A DNA stretch of 13,404 nt from Amoebophrya sp. AT5.2 (GCA_005223375.1 RXOD01005570.1:1-13404), one strand, 5' to 3'. Counted from the first letter of the stretch, positions 7,401 to 13,404 are shown. The notes: generated by a model from the sequence alone, not told the origin. Made by a program: numbers and translations.

Positions 7401-9281
7401 GCCGAGAGGCGATGCCAAGAGGGTAGAGGCGGCGCGAGACGGGGGCGGGAAAGGGTCCGCGAGGAAAGAACGAGACAAGACGGAGAAGAGACAAGGCGGA
7501 CCCTCTTGCGCGCCCTCTCTCCTCTCGCGCCTCCTCTTGCACCCCCTCCCCCACCTCTTGGCCCCCTCTTGGCCGCCTCCCCGCTGCAGCTCGCGCTGCT
7601 CCGCCTCCACCTTCGTCTGAGATTGAGATTAAGAACCTCCGTCTCCAGAGTCGTGTTCTTCGTCTGAGATTGAGATTTTTCGGTTTCGGTTTTGCGAGCA
7701 GTGACGATGCGGGGCAGGGGGCCGACACAACAAAACCTGCGGTGCTTCGTGAGCAAGGGAGTCGGGCACAGCTGCGAAGTCGAACGAGCGATCTCGTCGA
7801 ACTGCTCGAAGTCTGCAGCTGATAGCCTACAGACTTCGAGCAGTTCGACGCTGCAGCTGAACCTTACCCATACGCCAGACAACAAAAAAATCGGTACCAG
7901 CAGTTCTTCGCAGCGCTGTTCGATGTCGGAGATGTGGTCTCGGTCGTTTCTCTTTCCCTCGGACAGGCCCTGCAGTTTGTTCGTGAGATCCTCTTCCTTC
8001 GCGCGCCAGGAGGTTAGGTCGTTGCGGTGCGCGGCGGTCAGCGCGTCCAACTGGTGCTCGAGCGACGCGACCGACCGCTTCTTAGAGGTTCAAAAAATTC
8101 AATGTAGGGTCTCCTGCAGGCTTTGTCACAGGCCTCGACGTCTCCGAGTCAGGTACCTGCTCGAGGTCTCGGTCAGACACTGCTCTAGGTCTCTGGCCTT
8201 ATCAATCTAGCTGTAGCTATGTTCGTTGGACGCCCTACCTAGAACGACAAACGGAGGGAAATATAGCTCCCAACTGTCAGCAAAATAGCTCAGAGCGCGT
8301 TCAGTCAAATACCCTCGCAGGTCTCTCTCAGGGTCTTTGTCGTATACCCCTTACCCCTACCCCACGGAAACTGTTCGCTACAGGGTCATTGACAGAGCCA
8401 ACATTGCAGCTAGCATTGAATTTTTTGAAGACCTAAGCTTCAGCTGCTCCACGCTCTCCTGGTTGGCTCCGGTGGCGCCCCCGACGAATGTCTTGGACTG
8501 GCTGCCGTCGAGCGCGGGGTTCTTTAGGTACTCCGGGATGAAACTGTCGGGACTGTTGATGCTCCCCGAAACCGCGGAAGCCGATACGGCGCCTGTGAAA
8601 ATGGGAAGAGACGAAAACAAAGCGATCGGAGAGAAGTTGTTTGTTTCATCGCATAAAATCCGTATCTATTTTTATTAACGAACTGTATATCAATTAGCTG
8701 ATCGATAACTAGATGCGTCTTTATTTGCTACCGATGTTTTTTCGTAAAAACATGTTGTATACACTCATAGAAAACCATAGACGTGGCATTTCATGTATAC
8801 ATTCATTGTAGTACCGCCGGCCTTCGTCGGTTCGCTTGCCGGCTGCGCGGGTGCGGGGTCCTTCAGCGAGAAAAGCTCGGTCTCTATGAGGGGTCCAGGT
8901 GCTAAGTTACTTTTCGTTTTTGCTTCCCTTCGCCACCGCCTCCCTCCCTATGACTCGTCGTCAGCGGGGTAGGTAGTACCACCCCCTACTCCTACTTCCC
9001 ATCGAATGGGGCCCATTTCTAGAAACCGCCCGAGATCCATTTGCGCCCCAGGCACCCTTCAGAGCGCCTGAACGCACTCGCCATCGCTAAGGCAGTCCGC
9101 CATCGCCAAGTGGGGACGACCCATCACGCATGACCATTACCATTACCAGTCGGCCACTTAGCATCGCTGGCCCCCTCATAGCCTCAAGCGCCTTGATCTT
9201 GGATTCCATCTCGTGCTCCTCCTCCTCATCGACCTCCTCCTCGGTTTCCTCCTCATAGTCCTCCTCGTCGCGCTCCGACAT
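4424..9281 (-). CDS. Long coiled-coil protein, about 610 aa, 12 exons (function unknown)
   Basis: Proposed exons: 9281-9183, 8881-8815, 8592-8438, 8077-7898, 7270-7079, 6732-6523, 6220-5996, 5878-5764, 5614-5462, 5295-5138, 4841-4770, 4630-4424. Every junction keeps frame. The start MSERDEEDYEEE is very acidic. Residues about 55-105 are Ala/Ser/Pro-rich, about 105-415 are heptad-rich coiled coil (e.g. EQRELQRLLSGKEQNVLGL, RLGQKLQAENQDLGLK), and about 416-540 are Gly/Pro/Ser-rich and probably unfolded. The last 69 residues (SQMEGRMIALNQERTSLEAV ... RTLMDRKNKQTAESRL) form a second helical block, then a stop at 4424. Such architecture is common in centrosomal, basal-body or axonemal scaffold proteins, but no family is recognised and this is inference. 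Some introns are GT-AG; others (9182-8882, 8437-8078, 7078-6733, 5137-4842) show terminal inverted repeats or flanking direct repeats. The exact ends of those four are uncertain by a few bases. Confidence 0.75.
4842..5137 (-). other. Intron with terminal inverted repeat (coiled-coil gene, exon 10 to 11)
   Basis: On the minus strand the intron starts GTTATC, followed after a bulge by TTCATATCC, and ends GGATATGAATAACC followed by GCCTCTAAG. The two ends pair over GGTTAT/ATAACC and TTCATATCC/GGATATGAA. This one is also compatible with GT-AG splicing. Removal joins DMK to NHVHDNRDAAGPSVAAQKEA in frame (phase 0 on both sides). Confidence 0.6.
6733..7078 (-). other. Probable non-GT-AG intron flanked by TGG repeats (coiled-coil gene, exon 5 to 6)
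   Basis: Exon 5 ends CAGTGG and exon 6 follows ...CCCTGTAAG with another TGG. Taking one TGG gives the smooth coiled-coil sequence SELQNTQWKLKNAESKLE. Near the ends, AAGGCAGAG and CTCTACCTT are complementary with one mismatch. A GT-AG alternative (donor at 7054) also keeps phase but adds nine residues, so the boundary is not settled. Confidence 0.5.
7205..7683 (-). repeat. Duplicated exon 5 start and acceptor, broken copy inside preceding intron
   Basis: The start of exon 5 and its acceptor (7205-7288) has a degenerate copy at 7581-7683. 7581-7613 matches 7205-7237 at about 32 of 33 bases, and 7641-7680 matches 7249-7288 at about 36 of 40. The copy contains the acceptor-like stretch AATCTCAATCTCAGACGAAG twice. 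The middle of the exon is missing in the copy, so it cannot encode the same peptide without splicing. Confidence 0.75.
7393..7590. repeat. Imperfect long palindrome with purine-rich left and pyrimidine-rich right arm
   Basis: On the plus strand the left half is rich in GAG/GGG and the right half in CTC/CCC. Matching arms include AGGGTCCGC (7452-7460) with GCGGACCCT (7496-7504), and GAGGCGGCGCGAG with CTCGCGCCTCCTC at 12 of 13 positions. It could fold into a long imperfect hairpin in the pre-mRNA. Confidence 0.55.
7796..7849. repeat. Perfect 20-base inverted repeat (hairpin), 14-base loop
   Basis: GTCGAACTGCTCGAAGTCTG at 7796-7815 is followed by its exact reverse complement at 7830-7849. The loop is CAGCTGATAGCCTA. 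It lies inside the intron before exon 5 of the coiled-coil gene, about 50 bases from the donor. Confidence 0.9.
8078..8437 (-). other. Non-canonical intron with terminal inverted repeat (coiled-coil gene, exon 3 to 4)
   Basis: Minus-strand left end: CTGAAG|CTTAGGTC then TTCAAAAAATTCAATG. Right end: CATTGAATTTTTTGAA then CCTCTAAG|AAGCGG. The 16-base arms are exact reverse complements. A GT-AG reading (AG|GTCTTC to CTAAG|AAG) breaks the frame, whereas excision between the two AAG (or GAAG) repeats restores SVEQLKRSVASLEHQLD in frame. Confidence 0.7.
8105..8338. repeat. Degenerate dispersed repeat around GGTCTC inside an intron
   Basis: Units of the form AGGTCTCnG/CGAGGTCTCGG recur on the plus strand at about 8105, 8138, 8162, 8186 and 8319. 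They may be decayed copies of one another. One minus-strand reading gives a short coiled-coil-like peptide (ARDLEQCLTETSS), but its phases do not fit either neighbouring exon. Confidence 0.4.
8882..9182 (-). other. Intron bounded by 24-26-base inverted repeat (coiled-coil gene, exon 1 to 2)
   Basis: The left arm (minus strand 9181-9156) begins CTATGAGGGG and ends TGCTAAGT; the right arm (8907-8884) begins ACTTAGCA and ends CCCCTCATAG. They match at about 23 positions with one substitution and a two-base gap. GAG occurs on both flanks; excision between the two GAGs gives KALETELFSLKDP in frame. A GT-AG alternative (donor at 9157, acceptor at 8884) also keeps phase. Confidence 0.6.
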
Positions 9282-10740
9282 GGCTATAGTTTCGGATCGA
9301 TAGGGGGCTTCTCCGAAACCGCGTGGGGGTGAGCTGAACCTGAACCTGAAGGGTACTACTTATAACCGTAGATAGTAGCCGAGCTCGAGCAAAGAAAGGA
9401 AGACCTCCGCTGGTCCTGATAGCCGGCGTGCCGCTTCAAAAAAATAACGGGGTTGTTGACGCCGGTGCGTTTTTCTTTCCGCGCAGCTAGTGGTGGTATC
9501 TGAGCAGCCTCCGCGAGCAGTGTGAAGAAAAGGCCCGCAACTCTCCGGATATCTTTCTCGATGAATGGCTGCGAAACTCAAATTCTTTTTAAGGCTTCCT
9601 GGAAGCTTGCAAATAAATATCTTGCGTTTGCTCGGGTCCTACAAATTCATGTTTCGACAGAAGCTCTTCCTTGTCAAGTGATGGTGCTTGCGCCTCAAAA
9701 CTATTTTCGGTATCCTGCGAGTTAACTACAACGCGGTACGACCGGCGCTGTCGACCCTGTATGTCACGCGAAGTTTGCGTACGAAACTTTGCAGTACTCT
9801 CCAACATCAGATGGCGCTCTGGGCGAGGTGTCACGAGTGCTCTCTGTCCGAAACTTCGAAAACGTCGCGGTCGCAGTCAACACAGCCAGTCCGCCGACCT
9901 GTGCCAGCAGACGCGGTCCTTGGGACCGTCCTTCGTTCTGCCAGCAACAAATGGAAACTCAAATTTATTTTCTTGGAATATACAGGTACAACAGACACGG
10001 ACAACAACATAATCCCCTTTGTAGTCCATCGCAAAATCGTTCATTCTTGCGGCCGTGGAATAAATACAGTGTGGCTTTTGAAGCGTTATGTAGGTAGATC
10101 AATCTCGTTGTTCGTCGAGTGACTATGAAATAATAGCTACTTCTGACCCAGCCAAAATGTTGTGTACAGGAGTAAAACCTTTTAACCTCCCAATCGAGAA
10201 GAAATCCTCCGTCCGATTTTTTTTACAAGGACCCACATTAGAAGTCAGTAGTTACTCGCGCTACTCTTGTTGCATTGTCCAGTGCGTTGGCCGGTTCCAG
10301 GGAGCGAGGGAGAAGCCTCACAAGGCTTTCCTTGCTCTCTGATTCTGATGTCGGACTCGGAGGAGGTTTGCGTACTCCCAACTAATTGTGATTCTCTTGC
10401 CGCCTGATTGCGTACCAAGCCTACAGCAACAGCCCGGCACAGAATCAATCTAGTAAATTTGGAAATTCTCGGAATGAAGACGAAGATCTTTAGAGTGCTA
10501 TTGCGAGTGAATGGAAAAATCTGTCGAGAAAAAGTGCCTGTACAGCAAATTCGGTGAAGAAGATGAAGATCCTGCTACTACTAAAAATGTGTACAAGAAA
10601 AATGAATGTGCTGACTGATGAAACGTTTCTGCATAGCGATTCAGCGACGAACCTGTATCTGAAGCGGTATCGAAAACGGCTGTCGATCACGATCACATCC
10701 TACGCCTAGTTAGGTTCCCCCTCTACTACAAACAGAGCCT
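9282..10740. other. Intergenic region between kinase gene and coiled-coil gene
   Basis: About 1.46 kb with no convincing gene. Short frames on both strands (for example minus 9834-9589 and plus 9688-10122) have no motif I recognise and no matching splice partners. It should contain the kinase 3' UTR and the 5' region of the coiled-coil gene. A small GAACCT tandem (GAACCTGAACCTGAA) lies near 9335-9350. Confidence 0.45.
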
Positions 10741-13248
10741 CTAGTTCCCGTTGTTTCTGTTTGGGTGGTACATCATCGTTTGCCCCAGATTCGACGAGAG
10801 GTGCGTGGGCATCTTCGGCGGCCGCGCCTCGCTGTTTCTTCCTGACTTCTGGTTCATCTGGCCCTGCTGGAAGCCCGTGGTCTCCTCTCTGTCCACTTCT
10901 CCACTTCTCCCGACCAGTGCGTCGATGTTGAACTTATTTTTGTTCAGCACCGACGCGCCGTTTTGATGGTGCACCCCACCTCCCTCCCGTTCCAGCGCAT
11001 TCCCGTTCCCGTTGTTGCCATGAAGATTCCCCCCATTTTCTGGCGGCAAACCCACCAGCTTGTGGTACTGGAACTTGCTCGGCAGCGTGATCCAGTCGAA
11101 GAGCCGGTCGTAGCTGAAGCCCTCGCGATAGAACACGTCCTTCAGCAGCCGGCGGAGGTATTAGAGGCTATCGCTAAGAACAAACTACTTATGCCGGATT
11201 TTTCCTATGGCTGCCATGGGTATATCCAAATCCATATCGGATTACTTAGGACCTATGAAAAACCCCACCGGCAGCTGAAGTCACGTCAGTATGAATCGTG
11301 ACTTCAGCGGCCCTCGCGGTAGAACACGTTCTTCAGCAGCAGCTGCTGAAAACACGTCCTTCAGTCACTCACAGGCTATGAAAAAACCCAGGTAAGTAAC
11401 CCAGGTAAGTACTATTCCTATGGCTGCCATAGCTGTGCTGGACCATATCAGAACCAACGACAAATGGAACCATCGACCGACAGAAAGCCACAGCCCATTC
11501 AGAACCTCAGAACTCTGCCGATCCCAGAGTTGGTTCGTTGTCTCCCTGAAAAGATAAATAAAGCTCCTGAGTTTATTCTTGAATCAGCCCTTGGTTAAAG
11601 GTAGCTGTAGTCGGGGGTGTCCGTGAACCGGAGATTGCGGCAGTACTGGAGGTAAAACTTGAACTCCTGAGGCAGTGGTCGCGAGAACTTCATGCCCATG
11701 GCCACCCAGTAGTTCTCCGCATCCGACGTGTTCGTGGAACAGGTGGAGTTGAAATCTGCGATTCCGATTTTTGATATAGTTACTAGAGGACCAATTCGAA
11801 TCCAGCAGTCACAGTCTGATTCGGACGATGACATCATCATCCGCACCTGGCTCTGCTTCACACGAACGACCTTCGGATCGGTTTGTTTTTAAGTACTTGT
11901 ATTAGAACTAAGGATCGGAAAGCTTTCGAAATGTAAACACCTGATCGCTTCTCGACGCCCGTGCCGATAAGCTCCTCGATGGAGGTTTCTTGCTTCAGCT
12001 GCATGATCTTCTGGTACTTCTCCTTCTTGGCGCCCTTCTGCCCCTGCCATGGAAGCGACCCGCGCAGAAAGTACAGCTGTGGTATAATTGGATAGAGGCT
12101 GTCAATCATTCCCAGACCTTTCGCCCGGGCGAAACGGGGGGGACGGGCATTTCGCCGACACGCTACCCCCCCCTCCCCCCCTTTCGCCCAGAGCCCACGT
12201 GAGAGCAGTGAGCGAGCAACGCCAGGGCGGAAACGCTGAGTCGCTGCGTGTTCCTTCCTCTATTTGAGAGTGAGCGGTGGAACAAGCGACAGCAGCCAGT
12301 GGGGAAGCGCCGCCGGCACGCAGCAGAGCACGCAGAGCCGGAATCCGCGCCCGAGCCTAGCCGCCGGAGCAGCTGGCCGCAGCAACCTCGGGCGAGAGCC
12401 CTGCAAGAATAGCGGGCGCGGTAATGCAAATTTTTTCGGCGGCTTGCTACGCGCGCCCACAAATTTTTGCATCTGCATCCCATCGCTTCCGCCCAGCACT
12501 GCGCCTAGCAGCGAGAGGCGCCGAGCTCGCGGCCACGGCCACTTCTCCTTCTTGGCGCCCTTCTGCCCCTGCCATGGAAGCGACCCGCGCAGAAAGTACA
12601 GCTGTGATGAAAAAATCGCCCATCCCCCCTACAGTTTGATTGAAAGGATAAGGAAGGACAGCCGGAAGGACTCTACTATCCTGCGGGAGGTAGCCGCGAA
12701 ATGCACCGACAGACCCAGCAGGATGACACTAAAACTCGCTGAGCCTCCCACGCGGCTCCCCGAATCTCTCATACCACAGGCGGAGCGACGTCGCACACCT
12801 CTATCGGTCCGCTTTTCCTCCCTCCCCTATTGGGGGGAGCTCCGCCCTTTTGCCCCTGCCATGGAAGCGACCCGCGCAGAAAGTACAGGAATGTAATTGT
12901 ATTTACCCAGACGTAGCAGAGACTCTCCAGGTCGTCTCGCCGGCTCGGCTCGATCCCGGTGTGCGTGTTTATCGACACGTATCTCGCGGTTCCCGTCAAG
13001 TTTTTGCCTGTCAATGAATCAGATGAAAGGGTGGTCGATCTTCATCGGTCTTCATCGGTAATATTTTCGAACAAGTAACAAGTAGTAAGTAAGTTACCCG
13101 TTTTCATCGGTATGTGTTCGTGGGTTTTGGGGCAGCGGAACTTTTTGCAAAGCCCGTAGTCGATGAGGTAGATGAGGTCGTTGTGGTACACAAAATTGTC
13201 GGGCTTGATGTCCCGATGGATGTAGTTCCGCTTGTGGAAGTACTCAAC
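10741..13248 (-). CDS. Casein kinase 1 family Ser/Thr protein kinase (5 exons visible, N-terminus outside window)
   Basis: Exons: 13248-13098, 13007-12907, 12076-11941, 11755-11604, 11160-10741 (stop TAG). All phases agree. Seen in order: the catalytic loop [21 protein letters not shown] where CK1 normally has DFG, the HEHIP...[19 protein letters not shown] stretch and SRRDDLESL, both CK1 hallmarks, then [31 protein letters not shown], and [21 protein letters not shown], which closes the kinase domain. The ATP-binding lobe must lie upstream beyond the right edge. An insertion of about 25 residues ([20 protein letters not shown]) precedes the RPLPQEF segment. The tail of about 110 residues is Asn/Gly-rich and probably regulatory or disordered. 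CK1 enzymes phosphorylate acidic or primed substrates. The first three visible introns are GT-AG; the last one cannot be. The family assignment is secure, the isoform is not. Confidence 0.92.
11274..11308. repeat. Perfect 12-base inverted repeat in kinase intron
   Basis: GCTGAAGTCACG at 11274-11285 and CGTGACTTCAGC at 11297-11308 are exact reverse complements with an 11-base loop. It directly abuts the exon-edge copy at 11310-11340. Confidence 0.85.
11310..11364 (-). repeat. Two degenerate copies of the start of the last kinase exon inside its preceding intron
   Basis: 11310-11340 matches exon positions 11119-11149 at 29 of 31 bases and would still encode [11 protein letters not shown] shorter stretch at about 11349-11364 repeats AACACGTCCTTCAG from the same exon edge. 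Neither has an obvious acceptor in front. Confidence 0.8.
11756..11940 (-). other. Kinase intron, GT-AG, 185 nt
   Basis: Begins GTGTTTAC after GATCAG and ends GGAATCGCAG; both sides are phase 1 and join as Ser-Asp. No exon-edge copy was noticed inside. Confidence 0.75.
12016..12888 (-). repeat. Three copies of one kinase exon start (CTGTACTTTCTGCGCGGG)
   Basis: The functional copy is 12076-12016. A second, 12601-12541, is identical over 61 bases and even keeps the preceding CACAG acceptor. A third, 12888-12843, covers 46 bases with one mismatch and lacks the acceptor; it lies 18 bases after the donor and in the same frame as the upstream exon. All encode [15 protein letters not shown]. Confidence 0.92.
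12077..12906 (-). other. Large kinase intron (830 nt, GT-AG) carrying two extra copies of the next exon's start
   Basis: Begins GTAAATAC directly after the codons for YVW and ends TTATACCACAG before CTGTACTTT. Both sides are phase 0. Inside are exon-edge copies at 12606-12541 and 12888-12843, a very GC-rich stretch (about 12160-12540) and a strong G/C hairpin (12127-12189). Confidence 0.8.
12119..12189. repeat. Palindrome and long G/C hairpin in kinase intron
   Basis: TTTCGCCCGGGCGAAA (12119-12134) is a perfect 16-base palindrome. Its right half, GGGCGAAA plus the following G-run (12127-12147), also pairs with the C-run and TTTCGCCC at 12171-12189: about 19 pairs with two single-base bulges and a loop of roughly 20 bases. 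Confidence 0.8.
13008..13097 (-). other. Kinase intron, GT-AG, 90 nt, with repeats of the exon end
   Basis: Begins GTAACTTACTTAC and ends GATTCATTGACAG; phase 1 on both sides, joining as Thr-Gly-Lys. It contains ACCGATGAA twice (minus strand 13059-13051 and 13049-13041); the same nine bases occur at the end of the preceding exon (13111-13103). Confidence 0.8.
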
Positions 13249-13404
13249 CTGGTGTTTTTTAAGGTCGTGATCGGCTGCGAAGCGAGGGATCCGAGCTCTC
13301 GATGGCGATGCCGGCGCCATTACCAAGGTCCGAGCTTCTGGCGATGGTCTGACGAAAGACCACGCCGCTGGTCTCGCAGAGGCGAGACGCACATCGGCCA
13401 GAGG
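13249..13404 (-). other. Presumed intron upstream of the first visible kinase exon
   Basis: The kinase exon starts after AAAAAACACCAG at 13249. The frame stays open upstream, but the encoded peptide does not resemble a CK1 N-lobe, so this is read as intron. It contains a short hairpin GTCTCGC-AGAG-GCGAGAC at 13371-13388. Confidence 0.5.

Larger units (their letters stand above)
7271..7897 (-). other. Large GT-AG intron carrying exon copies and palindromes (coiled-coil gene, exon 4 to 5)
   Basis: Begins GTACCGAT after the codons for CEELL and ends GAATCTCAG before ACGAAGAAC; both sides are phase 0. Inside lie a perfect 20-base inverted repeat (7796-7849), a broken second copy of the start of exon 5 (7581-7683) and a purine/pyrimidine-asymmetric imperfect palindrome (about 7393-7590). 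Confidence 0.7.
11156..11603 (-). other. Non-GT-AG intron flanked by TACCT direct repeats (kinase gene, last intron)
   Basis: The exon reads CCCGACTACAGC then TACCT at 11603-11599, followed by TTAACCAAGGGCTGATTC; the next exon begins with another TACCT at 11160-11156 after GATAGCCTCTAA. There is no GT before the in-frame TAA at the left, and an in-frame TAA stands directly before the right exon, so no GT-AG choice works. Excision leaving one TACCT gives the conserved [14 protein letters not shown]. The ends are imperfectly complementary (TTA...GGCT...AAGAA pattern). Confidence 0.85.

Noticed and set aside
8105..8260. Candidate extra coiled-coil exon reading ARDLEQCLTETSS
   Set aside because: Its splice phases fit neither the preceding nor the following exon, and it lies between the arms of the inverted-repeat intron.
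9589..10122. Short open frames on both strands in the 10740-9282 gap
   Set aside because: Overlapping frames on opposite strands with no motif, no splice partners and no compositional support; treated as chance.
10146..10165. Ten-base match (CATTTTGGCT on the minus strand) to the dinoflagellate spliced-leader sequence as I remember it
   Set aside because: Too short and the flanking bases do not continue the match; a chance hit in 13 kb is quite possible.
12264..12896. Long plus-strand open frame (210 codons) in the kinase intron
   Set aside because: It runs antisense across two exon-edge copies and GC-rich intron DNA; its composition is low-complexity and it has no domain I recognise.
1..13404. 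tRNA or rRNA genes, CRISPR arrays, bacterial operons or insertion sequences
   Set aside because: No cloverleaf, rRNA-like or regularly spaced repeat was seen, and the split genes show this is eukaryotic DNA.

Overview
The window looks like nuclear DNA of a protist, most likely an alveolate of the dinoflagellate lineage. The genes are broken by many introns, the DNA is moderately GC-rich, and all four recognisable genes lie on the minus strand, as in dinoflagellate unidirectional gene arrays. Several introns lack GT-AG ends and instead carry terminal inverted repeats and short flanking direct repeats. From memory, such introns are described for Amoebophrya-type (syndinian) dinoflagellates and, in another form, for euglenids. 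The taxonomic call is inference; nothing here names a species.

Layout from high to low coordinates, which is the direction of transcription: (1) 13248-10741, the C-terminal two thirds of a casein kinase 1 family Ser/Thr kinase, five exons, with the N-lobe beyond the right edge. (2) 10740-9282, intergenic. (3) 9281-4424, a coiled-coil protein of about 610 residues in 12 exons, with an acidic N-terminus, a long coiled-coil middle and a Pro/Gly/Ser-rich then helical tail. (4) 4423-3535, intergenic. (5) 3534-2275, a single-exon OTU-family cysteine protease (predicted deubiquitinase). (6) 2274-1595, intergenic. (7) 1594-1, a cysteine-rich protein with a PAN/Apple-like domain flanked by two copies of another Cys module, three exons visible, running off the left edge. 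The genes share orientation, but nothing seen ties them into one pathway.

The most interesting content is in the introns. The kinase intron near 11603-11156 cannot be removed with GT-AG ends, yet excision between two TACCT repeats restores the conserved kinase motif DYSYLRRL exactly. Introns of the coiled-coil gene at about 8437-8078, 9182-8882 and 5137-4842 have matching inverted repeats at their two ends, and several of these introns end in CCTCTAA or a close variant. Independently, several introns hold near-perfect copies of the edge of the adjoining exon: three copies of one kinase exon start, two of another, and a broken copy of a coiled-coil exon start. Together these suggest mobile, structure-defined introns plus repeated local copying of exon edges.
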